Positions 5,762-13,116 of a stretch of DNA of 17,454 nucleotides are shown here, piece by piece (the first letter of the stretch is position 1; every line of letters starts with the position of its first letter). Location of the stretch: NCBI GenBank assembly GCA_030646595.1, contig JAUSKS010000280.1:1-17454 (forward strand), read 5' to 3'. The notes under the pieces were generated by a model. That model saw nothing but the letters and a program-made list of their open reading frames with translations, made no database searches and was not told the origin of the DNA. The stretch comes from Gallionellaceae bacterium. GTDB taxonomy: Bacteria > Pseudomonadota > Gammaproteobacteria > Burkholderiales > Gallionellaceae. The position numbers were made by a program, and so were the translations under genes.

Positions 5762-6021
5762 GGCCACGTTTCCTCTTTGACTACGCCCACTGTCTCCAGC
5801 GCTCTCAGCCGCGCGGCAATACGTTCCAGGCGGGTATGCATGGCTGCGGCGATTTCCAGTTCTTTGGTGACTGCATCCGACAGGATCAGATTGTCAGTCA
5901 CCGCCATTGCGCCCAGGTTTTGACACAGCAGCCAAGCGCAGCGCGCGGCAAGCGTGGCTTTTTCCAAATCGCGCTTTACCCGCAGGCTGCTACGCCGTTC
6001 ACTCATAAGATCGGGGTTCAT
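5758..6021 (-). CDS. hypothetical early phage protein, 87 aa
   Basis: An 87-residue, mostly helical protein starting MNPDLMSERRSSLRVKRDLE. It has a basic N-terminus, a central helix with two cysteines (TLAARCAWLLCQNLG) and a C-terminal amphipathic helix (AAMHTRLERIAARLRALETV). The start overlaps the Gam stop by four bases, and its own stop overlaps the next small membrane protein. No family recognised. Its position directly after Gam suggests co-translation with the nuclease-inhibitor gene. Confidence 0.68.
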   Translation of the reverse strand: MNPDLMSERRSSLRVKRDLEKATLAARCAWLLCQNLGAMAVTDNLILSDAVTKELEIAAAMHTRLERIAARLRALETVGVVKEETWP

Positions 6022-6536
6022 ACTTCCTCCTTGAAATTTTCCATCAGCGCGGTTACCAGTTTGTCCACTTCACCATCCATCGGCTTGATGAAGGCGATAT
6101 CGCCGGTCTCAACGACCTGTACGCCAATGCGCTTGAGGTCAGCTACGGGTAGCTGCGCCAGTGCAGTTTTAACGGGGGTCATGCTGACTTTAACCAGCAT
6201 GTCCATTTGTTCGGGCAGGTGTTTTTGGATAAGCGCGATAACTTTGTTCGCGTCTTCAAATACCAGCTCACCGCGCCCTTTCTGATAGCCGCACTTGATG
6301 CCGTGCAATACCACCGAGAGGGGCTTCTCGAATAGTTCCGGTGCGCCTTCTACCTCTTGCAGCAGCGCGTTCTCAGCGTTGGCAGCAGCTTCGATCAGGC
6401 GCAGCAGCTTCTTTTGGTACAGGCGGCGCAGCGCGCGGGTTTCTTCTTCGATCTGGCTGACCAGCTCCTTGAGTTCGGCGCGGGCTTCGGAGGATTTGCG
6501 CGCTTTTTGTTCGATATCGGCAATGGTGATTCTCAT
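6018..6536 (-). CDS. gam: Gam-type host-nuclease inhibitor protein
   Basis: A 172-residue protein of the Mu Gam type, which binds double-strand DNA ends and shields linear phage DNA from exonucleases such as RecBCD; it is related to Ku. A long N-terminal coiled-coil region (about 10-60, with ELKELVSQIEEETRALRRLY) precedes the core with KPLSVVLHGIKCGYQKGRGE (about 71-90), then FEDANKVIALIQKHLPEQ and a C-terminal segment. The start is two bases after the stop of the 44-aa gene. Length fits the family. Family call is good; the protective role is family knowledge. Confidence 0.87.
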   Translation of the reverse strand: MRITIADIEQKARKSSEARAELKELVSQIEEETRALRRLYQKKLLRLIEAAANAENALLQEVEGAPELFEKPLSVVLHGIKCGYQKGRGELVFEDANKVIALIQKHLPEQMDMLVKVSMTPVKTALAQLPVADLKRIGVQVVETGDIAFIKPMDGEVDKLVTALMENFKEEV

Positions 6537-6538
6537 AA

Positions 6539-6673
6539 TCAGTCTCCAAGTGATTCGATTAACATATCCAGTTGATCCCGAACTTCTTCAAGACCTTCTC
6601 GCGTTTCCTCACGGGTACGGCTCTTATCCCCATAAAACTGCTGCATTGCCTCCATTAGTTCTTGCGTTTCCAT
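6539..6673 (-). CDS. small acidic phage protein, 44 aa
   Basis: A 44-residue reading frame below usual length cutoffs, fitting exactly between the winged-helix gene (9-bp gap) and gam (2-bp gap). It starts METQELMEAMQQFYGDKSRT and continues as one acidic amphipathic helix rich in Glu and Arg. GAAAGGAAAAC supplies a ribosome binding site before the ATG. Without it there would be a 146-bp hole in an otherwise gap-free operon. Function unknown; it may be a helical partner for a neighbour such as Gam. Confidence 0.68.
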   Translation of the reverse strand: METQELMEAMQQFYGDKSRTREETREGLEEVRDQLDMLIESLGD

Positions 6674-6682
6674 GTTTTCCTT

Positions 6683-7000
6683 TCAGGTGGGTAAGTGAAG
6701 CTGGCCAAGCAAATCGGCCAGCGGGATTTTTCTAAGGCGCGATTCCAGCATGAGGCTGCGCATTGCGCGGCTACGCAGGAATTCGCAGGTGTGCTGCAAC
6801 TCATCTGGCGTGGCGGCGATGAAGTACCCTTCGGCTGGGGTGCCACATATGGCATGACCTTCATCGCGCAGATCGGTGATGAGCTTGCGGGTCTGGCGCT
6901 CTTCGATTCCAAGCTGCAGCGCAAGCTGCCTGACGCCGATGCCATTGCCTTTGCCGATGTGGCGCGCAAGCATGGCTAGAACATGGTTAGCTGTGACCAT
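6683..7000 (-). CDS. winged-helix DNA-binding early phage protein
   Basis: A 105-residue protein with an N-terminal winged-helix domain (about 3-65): VLAMLARHIG, GIGVRQLALQLGIEERQTRK as helix-turn-helix, LITDLRDEG and a wing with GYFIAATPDE. The C-terminal half is helical (EFLRSRAMRSLMLESRLRKI). It resembles small regulators common in early regions of Mu-like and other temperate phages. AGGAGG lies 8 bases before the ATG, which overlaps the end of the upstream gene by 14 bp. Its target is unknown. Confidence 0.8.
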   Translation of the reverse strand: MVTANHVLAMLARHIGKGNGIGVRQLALQLGIEERQTRKLITDLRDEGHAICGTPAEGYFIAATPDELQHTCEFLRSRAMRSLMLESRLRKIPLADLLGQLHLPT

Positions 7001-7562
7001 TGTTAATTCCTCCTCGCTTGAGTACCGCCATCACGGATGGGGGCATGATGCTGCGCGGCTTGGGCTTCGCTCCCTCTCCCGGCCTTTGGCCACCCTCTCC
7101 CGCAAGCGGGAGAGGGGCAGGGGAGAGGGTTGGTGAGCATGTCCGCCCACCGCGTCGCGCTTCGGTTTGCGCTTCCTGCCTGGCTTCGGCCTTGTTGCCA
7201 TACCCCTCGATGATGGCCAGTAAATATCCGTGGCCCTTTAACGGCAGCGTGAGCTTGTCGCGCTTAGTCAGCATGTCTTCCAGTGCCAGCTTCCAGTAAT
7301 CCTGCGGCGCGCTCCAGATGCGCCCGCTGCGTGTGACCTTGCCTGCCTCAATCATGGGCAGAAGCTCATTGAGCAGATTGCTCACGCGATCAAACGAGAG
7401 CTGGCGCGTAGCGGGGCGAAAGAGGGCGAGGTATTGCACCAGCAGGTTGCCGAGTGGGGCTGGAAATTTAAGGGCGATCATCACCGCAGCGCGCGCGCCT
7501 TCGTGGCCGATGATGACATCCAGTGACATGGTGGCACCGCAGGCTGGGCAGGTGGCGTTCAT
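6987..7562 (-). CDS. hypothetical early phage protein with CxxC start and in-frame REP-like insertion
   Basis: A 191-residue protein starting MNATCPACGATMSLDVIIGH. The C-x2-C pair (Cys5, Cys8) suggests a zinc ribbon half. The body (about 20-125) is helical, with SFDRVSNLLNELLPMIEAG, WSAPQDYWKLALEDML and KGHGYLLAIIEGYG. I know this protein type from Mu-like prophages without an assigned function. Residues about 145-164 are encoded by a 58-bp REP-like palindrome, after which the frame continues to a basic tail (KPKPRSIMPPSVMAVLKRGG). The ATG at 7562 overlaps the upstream stop (ATGA). A 331-residue reading from further upstream runs out of frame through two genes and is rejected. Confidence 0.78.
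   Translation of the reverse strand: MNATCPACGATMSLDVIIGHEGARAAVMIALKFPAPLGNLLVQYLALFRPATRQLSFDRVSNLLNELLPMIEAGKVTRSGRIWSAPQDYWKLALEDMLTKRDKLTLPLKGHGYLLAIIEGYGNKAEARQEAQTEARRGGRTCSPTLSPAPLPLAGEGGQRPGEGAKPKPRSIMPPSVMAVLKRGGINNGHS
7072..7129. repeat. REP-like 58-bp palindromic repeat, copy 2
   Basis: Same architecture and length as the copy at 4039-4096 but inverted relative to it: two CCCTCTCCC and two GGGAGAGGG arms, with a GCTTGC loop and a GGCC-aaa-GGCC side stem. It lies inside a phage coding sequence and keeps the reading frame open. Confidence 0.8.
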
Positions 7563-7855
7563 GGGTGCTCCTTGGTGGGAATCAGTTTGCACAAAAACAC
7601 TTCGTCCTGACTGGTCTCCAGCACGGCCTGGCCATTGAGGCAGGCCAGCAACATATCGCGGTCTTCTTGCAGGTTGACAGACTGCAACAAAGCGCTTGCG
7701 TAAGCCGTTTGCAATTGCAAGGTGGAATACAAGGAAACAGACGCTGCGAGAATGAGCGCGATGGCAATTACATTTTTTGCCCATTGTGTGATGGGCGGAA
7801 AGTTGCCCGTCCAGTGCAGGCCGTAGCGCAGGCGCAGGGTGTGGATATTTTTCAT
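7559..7855 (-). CDS. single-TM early phage protein, 98 aa
   Basis: A 98-residue protein with a basic N-terminus (MKNIHTLRLRYGLHW), one membrane helix (about 27-46, NVIAIALILAASVSLYSTLQ) and a C-terminal soluble domain of about 50 residues with Cys71 and Cys89 (LLACLNGQA, EVFLCKLIP). If the charged N-terminus is inside, the cysteine-bearing domain is periplasmic and could hold a disulfide. Starts and stops overlap neighbours in ATGA junctions. I recognise it only as a type recurrent in Mu-like early regions. Confidence 0.7.
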   Translation of the reverse strand: MKNIHTLRLRYGLHWTGNFPPITQWAKNVIAIALILAASVSLYSTLQLQTAYASALLQSVNLQEDRDMLLACLNGQAVLETSQDEVFLCKLIPTKEHP

Positions 7856-8208
7856 GCGGCCACTCCCCGGTTGATTTTTTTATGAATCCGCGCCGACAAC
7901 ACGCCCACCGCCGTGGCCAGCGCTTCATCATCGCTCCAATGTACCCCGCCCATCTTGCCCATGACGGCATGCACCACTTCATGAGGTATCAATTCTTCCA
8001 GCCGCCCATCTGCGGGCAGCACGATGGTGCCGGTGTGCTTTGCTGAGGGATGGTGGGCAGGTTGAAAGAAAGCATGGACTTTCATGCCTGCGCGCCGCCA
8101 TGTCCGCCCGGCAATGTATTCGCGGTGGACATCTTGAATGGTCGGCAACAAGCGCACCTTTAGTCGAATGGCTCCGTAACCGACGGTGAATACCATTAGC
8201 GCGGCCAT
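7852..8208 (-). CDS. putative HExxH zinc metalloprotein (minigluzincin-like)
   Basis: A 118-residue protein with a zinc-protease signature: His76-Glu77-Val-Val-His80 (IPHEVVHAVM) followed by Glu95 in DDEALATAVG, the spacing of a gluzincin-type third ligand. Upstream strands (MKVHAFFQPAH, GTIVLPADGR) fit the edge of a small metallopeptidase fold. There is no secretion signal, although the first 20 residues are fairly hydrophobic, so action in the host cytoplasm is likely. The start shares one base with the preceding stop (TGATG). Protease activity is inferred from the motif only. It is among the more interesting accessory genes of this operon. Confidence 0.72.
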   Translation of the reverse strand: MAALMVFTVGYGAIRLKVRLLPTIQDVHREYIAGRTWRRAGMKVHAFFQPAHHPSAKHTGTIVLPADGRLEELIPHEVVHAVMGKMGGVHWSDDEALATAVGVLSARIHKKINRGVAA

Positions 8209-8501
8209 CAGTGCACCTCCGGCTTCTTGAATGCCTGGCGACGTTCAGACAGCCGCTGGAGCTGCACGGCGATGGCTTCCCGGTCATTCACGTCGTAGCT
8301 GTCTACCAAGGCATACAGGCAGGAGGCAAGCTGGTGAGCGGTGATGCACATCTCGGCCAGCTTGGTATTCACTTCGTGCAATGTCTGGCCCTGGCGCAAC
8401 AGGGTGTCTTGCAGGTAATTGACCTGCGCAACCAGCTCTTGCTTTTTGAGGTTCTCAGGGGCGCACATGGCCGGTACCTGAGTGATGATAGGATCGTTCA
8501 T
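8208..8501 (-). CDS. hypothetical helical early phage protein, 97 aa
   Basis: A 97-residue protein that reads as two long helices: about 17-50 (LKKQELVAQVNYLQDTLLRQ, with heptad-like Leu spacing) and about 52-90 (AHQLASCLYALVDSYDV, AIAVQLQRLSERRQAF). Coiled-coil oligomerisation is likely. It overlaps the genes on both sides by one to four bases. No domain recognised. Its downstream neighbour is the HExxH protein, to which it may be translationally coupled. Confidence 0.7.
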   Translation of the reverse strand: MNDPIITQVPAMCAPENLKKQELVAQVNYLQDTLLRQGQTLHEVNTKLAEMCITAHQLASCLYALVDSYDVNDREAIAVQLQRLSERRQAFKKPEVH

Positions 8502-8752
8502 AGCGCCAACCTTTGCTGGCCAGCGGCCTCAAGTTCTGCTGGTGCAGCCATTAATGGGGCTAACGGCTCTTCGCCATCCCAGCAGCACAGGCGCGCATGA
8601 TCTTGGTCGTCATAGGTCGTGTCGCAATCCGCGCATTCCCAAAGTGTCACCTCATCAGCTTCCGGTGGGCAGCAATCTTCGGCTTGTGATTCACGATCAT
8701 GCAGTTGTGCGCAGTTATGGCATTGATATTTGATAACTTGTTTGGGGTTCAT
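8498..8752 (-). CDS. tandem CxxC-CC zinc-finger-like phage protein
   Basis: An 84-residue protein made of two matching modules. Module 1 has Cys11, Cys14, Cys27 and Cys28 (CHNC then DCCPP); module 2 has Cys40, Cys43, Cys56 and Cys57 (CADC then LCCWD). Both have C-x2-C-x12-C-C spacing, so the protein looks like an internal duplication of a four-cysteine metal-binding unit. A hydrophilic Ala/Glu-rich tail follows. The ATG at 8752 overlaps the upstream stop in an ATGA junction; a start eight codons earlier is less likely. Nucleic-acid or protein binding is a reasonable guess; no named family recognised. Confidence 0.72.
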   Translation of the reverse strand: MNPKQVIKYQCHNCAQLHDRESQAEDCCPPEADEVTLWECADCDTTYDDQDHARLCCWDGEEPLAPLMAAPAELEAAGQQRLAL

Positions 8753-9060
8753 ACGGTACTCCCCGTTTCCGTCCACCTCACCTCACAATCAAACCGTAGC
8801 GCCACCCAGTTGCGCCGCACACCAGATGCGGTACGTTCGTGCATGAATACCGCGCCTTCCAGCGCCGAACAATGGCGGCAGGCTTGAATTTCGATGCGCG
8901 GGTTACGACGGCCCACAGCGATAGCCAGCACGGTATAGCCTTGTGCAGCCAGCCATTTCGCGCAGCCCTTGGCTTTGTCCATGCTGCTCAACGCGTGATC
9001 GTTGAGCACATTGTGGTGACGCTTGATGGGCGGCTTTTCTGTCAATGTCCAGTTTGTCAT
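8749..9060 (-). CDS. hypothetical early phage protein, 103 aa
   Basis: A 103-residue protein starting MTNWTLTEKPPIKRHHNVLN. A central helix and strand (KAKGCAKWLAAQGYTVLAIA) is followed by RRNPRIEIQACRHCSALEGA, with a C-x2-C pair (Cys61, Cys64), then strands ending in WVALRFDCEVRW. The layout suggests a small alpha/beta domain acting on a bound substrate or nucleic acid. The ATG at 9060 lies two bases after the preceding stop, with GGGAGG upstream; an in-frame start 34 codons earlier lies inside the neighbour and is rejected. Not recognised as a named family. Confidence 0.72.
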   Translation of the reverse strand: MTNWTLTEKPPIKRHHNVLNDHALSSMDKAKGCAKWLAAQGYTVLAIAVGRRNPRIEIQACRHCSALEGAVFMHERTASGVRRNWVALRFDCEVRWTETGSTV

Positions 9061-9062
9061 GA

Positions 9063-9371
9063 TTACTTCCCTCCCTTGTGTGGGCAGCTTTGGCAAGCGC
9101 GCCAGTGGCGCATGGCTTGTGGGCTGCTGGTTGGCACGGCGCTGATCGACAGCGCGCGGCATTCGGCGTGGCTGATTTCTACGTTGGTGTGCGGGCAGGT
9201 GAGGCGGGCGAATACATCCAGCACTTTGGCAGCGATTTTGTCAGTCTTGGCGGGGTATTTTTCGCCCAGTACTAACGAAGCAGCTGTGCGTGAAATGCCC
9301 AACTGCTCGGCTACGCGCGTGATGCTGGATGCAGCCACAGCCTCCTTGAACAGGGTTAGCCAGTCGCTCAT
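9063..9371 (-). CDS. HTH protein of Mu-like early region, 102 aa
   Basis: A 102-residue protein with an N-terminal helix-turn-helix (about 12-50): SSITRVAEQLGISRTAASLV followed by a third helix (TDKIAAKVLDVFARL). The C-terminal half carries Cys59, His61, Cys71, Cys93, Cys96 and His98, enough for one or two metal sites. I have seen closely similar proteins in Mu-like prophages of betaproteobacteria and pseudomonads. It overlaps the 201-aa winged-helix gene by four bases. Probably a DNA-binding regulator of early transcription or replication; the target is unknown. Confidence 0.78.
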   Translation of the reverse strand: MSDWLTLFKEAVAASSITRVAEQLGISRTAASLVLGEKYPAKTDKIAAKVLDVFARLTCPHTNVEISHAECRALSISAVPTSSPQAMRHWRACQSCPHKGGK

Positions 9372-9973
9372 GCCGCCACCCCGCTGATGTCAATCTCTGT
9401 TTCTGTGTTGGGGTCGTACACTGTTTTTTGCGGGACGCGCCACACCGGAGCCTGCGGGCCAGTATCGTTTTCGTCCCGCAGCCACCAGCGTTTGTAGCCA
9501 TTGCTGGTGAGCGCAGTGCCCGGTTCGCGGCGCGGCAATTCAACCAAATACCCGGCCTTGACCAAGGCACACACGTAATTGCGCACGTTGCTGGTGATAT
9601 CGCCACGCGCGTTTTCATCCACCACCAGGCTGATAATCTCCGGCAGCGAAAATTTGCGCCGCAACCGAATCGCGCGCCAGATACGCACACGCACGGTGTC
9701 TTTTTTCCAGATACGGTAGCCGCTTTGGCTTCCGCGTTTTGGGCCAGAGCGGAAGTTTTCCCCGGCCACCAGCACTTGCTGGCCCGCAGCGGTAAGCTGG
9801 TGGCAGCCTAGTTTGGTTTTTTCCAGCCATTGATTCTTGCGCAAGACCTGCATAGCGTTTGCAACTTGTTGCGGTACGATGCCGGTCAGCATCACCAGGC
9901 GCTCCTCGGTGATACATTCATGCAGGCCCGCGTCGCGGATGGCCGTTAACAGTTGTTCTGCGATCCAAGCCAT
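9368..9973 (-). CDS. double winged-helix-like early phage protein, 201 aa
   Basis: A 201-residue protein with no membrane segment. The first domain (about 1-70) reads as a winged helix: ECITEERLVMLTGIVPQQVA, NAMQVLRKNQWLEK, LTAAGQQVL. The second (about 85-165) reads as another: VRVRIWRAIRLRRKFSLPEI, RNYVCALVKAGYLVEL, then a YKRWWLRD wing. A Pro/Asp-rich tail follows. Two consecutive DNA-binding domains suggest a protein that bridges or reads phage DNA. It abuts the preceding stop. I know it only as a conserved Mu-like early protein without function. Confidence 0.75.
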   Translation of the reverse strand: MAWIAEQLLTAIRDAGLHECITEERLVMLTGIVPQQVANAMQVLRKNQWLEKTKLGCHQLTAAGQQVLVAGENFRSGPKRGSQSGYRIWKKDTVRVRIWRAIRLRRKFSLPEIISLVVDENARGDITSNVRNYVCALVKAGYLVELPRREPGTALTSNGYKRWWLRDENDTGPQAPVWRVPQKTVYDPNTETEIDISGVAA

Positions 9974-10231
9974 TTAACGGGACTCCCGCAGTTTGGTCAC
10001 GCGCGGCGCGATCCAGTTCAGGAAGCGCCTTAATGCGTCTTCGGCTTCCTTCTCTGTCTCAGCTTCTGGTATGCCAGGAACAAGCAATGTTTTCCCGTCA
10101 TAGGCATGGCGCGAAGTCACGCAGATCATGGCGCGCAATTTCTTGGATGGCCCTTCGGCGACCTTGATCGCACCTTCGGGAAGACTGCGACCAAATCGTA
10201 TCTGGCCGCTTCGATAACAGTAGGCGATCAT
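9974..10231 (-). CDS. hypothetical early phage protein, 85 aa
   Basis: An 85-residue protein starting MIAYCYRSGQIRFGRSLPEG. The first half has strands (GQIRFGRSL, AMICVTSRHAYDG, LLVPGIPEA) and the second half a helix (EKEAEDALRRFLNWIAPRV). AGGAGG precedes the ATG, which is one base after the B-gene stop. A longer reading that starts inside the B gene in another frame is rejected. The protein directly after B in several Mu-like phages looks like this; role unknown. Confidence 0.72.
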   Translation of the reverse strand: MIAYCYRSGQIRFGRSLPEGAIKVAEGPSKKLRAMICVTSRHAYDGKTLLVPGIPEAETEKEAEDALRRFLNWIAPRVTKLRESR

Positions 10232-10232
10232 C

Positions 10233-10979
10233 TCAACCCCTCCTGTTCGTATTGACGCGGCGCGGCGTACGCGCCTGCCAATCGTGGGTGAGCACCTGGC
10301 CTGCCATGTCCTGCAAGCTGACTGACTTCTTGCCGTTGCGCGCAGCGGTTTGCTCGACCGTGGCGATCGCATTCATAATTTCGCGTACGCGTCCGGCAGA
10401 CTGGCGATAAATCTCGGTGATCAGGTTGGGTTCGATTTCCACATCCGCCAGTTGTTTGCAGAATTCAGTCACGTCGGCGGGCGTGGCCGGGGCGAACTCG
10501 ACCACTTTGGCAATGCGGCTGCTGATCTGCGCGTGGCGCGCGATCTTGGCCTGCACTTGATCCATACCGACCAGAATCACAATCACTTCGGTCAGATCAG
10601 ACAGGTCACGCACCGCCTCTAGCACCTGGGCGCTGTCGCGCAGACAGTGCTCCACTTCGTCAATGACCAGGGGTATCTGCTGCCCGCCCAGCACACCGGC
10701 AATGCGCGCAAAAATATCTTTTGCCCGCCCGCGTGAATCAATTTTGAGCGTCTCGGCCAGCTCGGTCATGAAGTAGCGCGGCGTCCACTCCACTTTTGCG
10801 CGCAGGTAAGCTGCACCGTTCTGCACGGCCCACTGGTCAACGGTCTGGCTCTTGCCGTAGCCCGCCGGGCCAGTGACCAGCATCAAGCTGGCCTCGGTTG
10901 CGCCGCGCGCTTCTACCGCCGAAATGCCCGTGCGAAATCGTTCGTAGTTGCTGATATTTTTGACAAAGACCTTCTTCAT
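10233..10979 (-). CDS. B: Mu B-like AAA+ ATPase, transposition target-choice protein
   Basis: A 248-residue AAA+ ATPase of the MuB/TniB type, which binds target DNA in an ATP-dependent way, delivers it to the transposase and gives target immunity. Visible are the Walker A GPAGYGKS (37-44), Walker B PLVIDE (103-108), a sensor-like VILVGMD (134-140) and an Arg-bearing SSRIAK (153-158). The C-terminal part (about 190-235) would be the small helical domain. It is shorter than Mu B itself, which has an extra N-terminal HTH domain. AAGGGGAG precedes the ATG at 10979. It follows transposase A after a 67-bp gap containing a hairpin. Confidence 0.92.
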   Translation of the reverse strand: MKKVFVKNISNYERFRTGISAVEARGATEASLMLVTGPAGYGKSQTVDQWAVQNGAAYLRAKVEWTPRYFMTELAETLKIDSRGRAKDIFARIAGVLGGQQIPLVIDEVEHCLRDSAQVLEAVRDLSDLTEVIVILVGMDQVQAKIARHAQISSRIAKVVEFAPATPADVTEFCKQLADVEIEPNLITEIYRQSAGRVREIMNAIATVEQTAARNGKKSVSLQDMAGQVLTHDWQARTPRRVNTNRRG

Positions 10980-11029
10980 AATTACACTCCCCTTGTAGTT
11001 TTTACTTCCCCGTTGCTGCACTTCAAAGA

Positions 11030-11057
11030 CTGCCCGGTAACGTCAATTACCGGGCAG
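11030..11057 (-). terminator. terminator-like hairpin at the A/B gene junction
   Basis: CTGCCCGGTAA and TTACCGGGCAG form a perfect 11-bp stem with a 6-nt loop. The left arm on the minus strand contains the last codons and the stop of transposase A. Only a weak TCTTT follows, so it may attenuate or process the transcript rather than stop it fully. Confidence 0.5.
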
Positions 11058-13116
11058 CCGCTTCTTCTAACCCTCCAAATAAATCCTCCCATTCGTCGGT
11101 GTTGCAGTACCAATCCAGCCATGTATCGTCCTGCGCAGTCACCTGGCTGGCGTTGGTGCGCAGCCAGCGATACTTGGCTGCGTCGGTGGTGAACATCGGG
11201 CGCGGGATGGGCAGGTATTCGGCGTTGGCTGGCAACTGTTCAGCCTGGATGGCGGGCATCCCTGGAGCCGGGTTACAAACCGGCTGCGGCATGGCGCGAA
11301 ACTCAAACACCGGCAGGGTGATCGCGGCCTGGTGCTCAATAGCCAATGGCGGATTAAGCTCGGCCTCAGCTTCTTCGATATGCGCTTCAGCGCGCTTGAT
11401 GCGGCCCTCTGCGCGTTTGCGGGTGGCGACGTCGATTTGCGATTGCGGGAAGTAGGCGGTTTTGTTGGCCTCAAATTCGGCCACGCAGATCAAGCGGCCT
11501 TCCATGTCGCGCACCCACACGCGGCTGCCGTCGTGGATGTCGTAGCCGATGCGCACCTGTTCGCCGTGGTAATGCTCCAGTTCTTTATTGAAATAAATGT
11601 TGCCGTGCAGCCGCACTTCGGCACGGTGCGTCTTTCCGATCTTGTAAGGCCGGAACAGATCGTCGGCCTCTCCTGGCTTCAGCATCACTGGCTCCCAGCC
11701 TTCAGTCATGGCCGCTACCCACGCTTCCATTGGCGACGGATGGCGCTGCTTGCCAGTGACCGGATCAGTGATCTTGGCCAGACCCCGGTGCGGGCGGTTG
11801 TTGTAAGCCTCGACTTGAGCCTCACACCATTTCATAAACTCAGGAAACTGCATCAGCAGCCGCGAAGTGCCAACAGCATTGATCTCCCGGCGCGTGACCT
11901 TGAATGCGGCCTGCTTCGCTTCGCGATCCATCGTCGCTCCCATGTAGGTCGGAAAATCTTTTGCACCGCGTACCCAGATGGTCTGATGGCTGCGCTCCTC
12001 TAACCCGCGCGCCTGTGAGTTATAGGGCAAGCTGTGCGTCATGCTGATGCCGAGGCGCGACATGAAGCCGACGATTTCATTGCTCATCAGTTCGTTCTTT
12101 TGACCGGAGCCATTGTCGACATAGTGCAGCGCGTTGATGCCGCAGGTTTCAACGGCATGGCGCAGGGCATCCAACACGGCCCATGTTGACTCAGCCAGAT
12201 CAACGCTCCAGCCGACGCAACGGCGCGTGGCGATGTCCAGCACGGATGTGATCTCAGGCCGGAAGGGGCGTCCATGTCTGGGGTGGGCGATCTCCGCATC
12301 AAATTTATGCCCGTCCGATGTGTAACAGTCGCCCGGCCACATCTGGCTGGTGTCGCGGCGCACAAAGGCGCGCACTGATTTCAGTTCGCGCGGCAGCATG
12401 CGGCCACGCGCCAAATCGAGCTTGCTCATCTTGTCGATGAAGCGTTGCGCAGCCCAATAAGACGGGGCCGACACGCCATCTGGTAACGTGGCTGTGAGTT
12501 CAAACAGGCATTTTTTTAATGTGGGTTTTTGCGGCTGCTGATACAAGCCAAGCAGCGTAGATGCCCAGGCGGGCACACGAATAACGGGGTTATTTTTGGG
12601 GGCCAGCGCGGTGAATCCCTGCTCTGCCTCGGCCATCCAGCGGTAGATTGAGGTGCGCGACAAGTTGCGCTTGCCGTTTTTTCCGGCCTTGACGTTGGCC
12701 ACTGGCACCAGCCGCTGCAGATGTTCCGGCAGTTCATTATTCGCCGCCAACGCAATCACAGCCTGAATCGCCTTCTCGATTCCGGCAGCCTTGGCCAGAC
12801 GCTTGATCTCGTTGATGATGGCCGCGCGCGCTTCAGCACTCTTGCGCTGCCAGTCTTTCAGCGTGGTGGAGTTGGTGGCCATGTAAATGGCGGGCTGTGT
12901 GGTGGGGGCAAGAACGGGAGAAGTTTTTATCTGATAATGCATCAGCGCTTCGCGCACGGGTGTGGGTAGACTTGATATGGGGTAGAGACGTTTTTTGCCC
13001 CCACGAACAGTGGACTCTTCGAATGGCCATGACTCGCGGCTGGCGCGAATTTCGCAGCCGCGTTTACCCATTCCAAGCGCCGTTGCAATGGTTTTAACGT
13101 CCATGTGATCGCTCAT
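11047..13116 (-). CDS. A: Mu-like DDE transposase A
   Basis: A 689-residue DDE recombinase that cuts and joins the phage ends for integration and replicative transposition. The N-terminal winged-helix domain (about 5-58, DVKTIATALGMGKRGCEIRA with KKRLYPISSLP) should bind internal enhancer DNA. Residues about 85-250 hold the end-binding helical domains (SRTSIYRWMAEAE at 153-165). The catalytic RNase-H-like core has Asp268 (CYTSDGH), Asp334 (HYVDNGSG) and Glu373 or Glu374 (RGLEERSH). A beta-barrel domain follows (about 480-560) and then an acidic C-terminus likely to contact ATPase B. Length is close to Mu A. The start overlaps the upstream stop by four bases. Confidence 0.95.
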   Translation of the reverse strand: MSDHMDVKTIATALGMGKRGCEIRASRESWPFEESTVRGGKKRLYPISSLPTPVREALMHYQIKTSPVLAPTTQPAIYMATNSTTLKDWQRKSAEARAAIINEIKRLAKAAGIEKAIQAVIALAANNELPEHLQRLVPVANVKAGKNGKRNLSRTSIYRWMAEAEQGFTALAPKNNPVIRVPAWASTLLGLYQQPQKPTLKKCLFELTATLPDGVSAPSYWAAQRFIDKMSKLDLARGRMLPRELKSVRAFVRRDTSQMWPGDCYTSDGHKFDAEIAHPRHGRPFRPEITSVLDIATRRCVGWSVDLAESTWAVLDALRHAVETCGINALHYVDNGSGQKNELMSNEIVGFMSRLGISMTHSLPYNSQARGLEERSHQTIWVRGAKDFPTYMGATMDREAKQAAFKVTRREINAVGTSRLLMQFPEFMKWCEAQVEAYNNRPHRGLAKITDPVTGKQRHPSPMEAWVAAMTEGWEPVMLKPGEADDLFRPYKIGKTHRAEVRLHGNIYFNKELEHYHGEQVRIGYDIHDGSRVWVRDMEGRLICVAEFEANKTAYFPQSQIDVATRKRAEGRIKRAEAHIEEAEAELNPPLAIEHQAAITLPVFEFRAMPQPVCNPAPGMPAIQAEQLPANAEYLPIPRPMFTTDAAKYRWLRTNASQVTAQDDTWLDWYCNTDEWEDLFGGLEEAAAR

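Noticed and set aside
7563..7982. 331-aa version of the CxxC protein
   Set aside because: The extra N-terminal part runs out of frame through two well-packed genes; the ATG at 7562 forms an ATGA junction.
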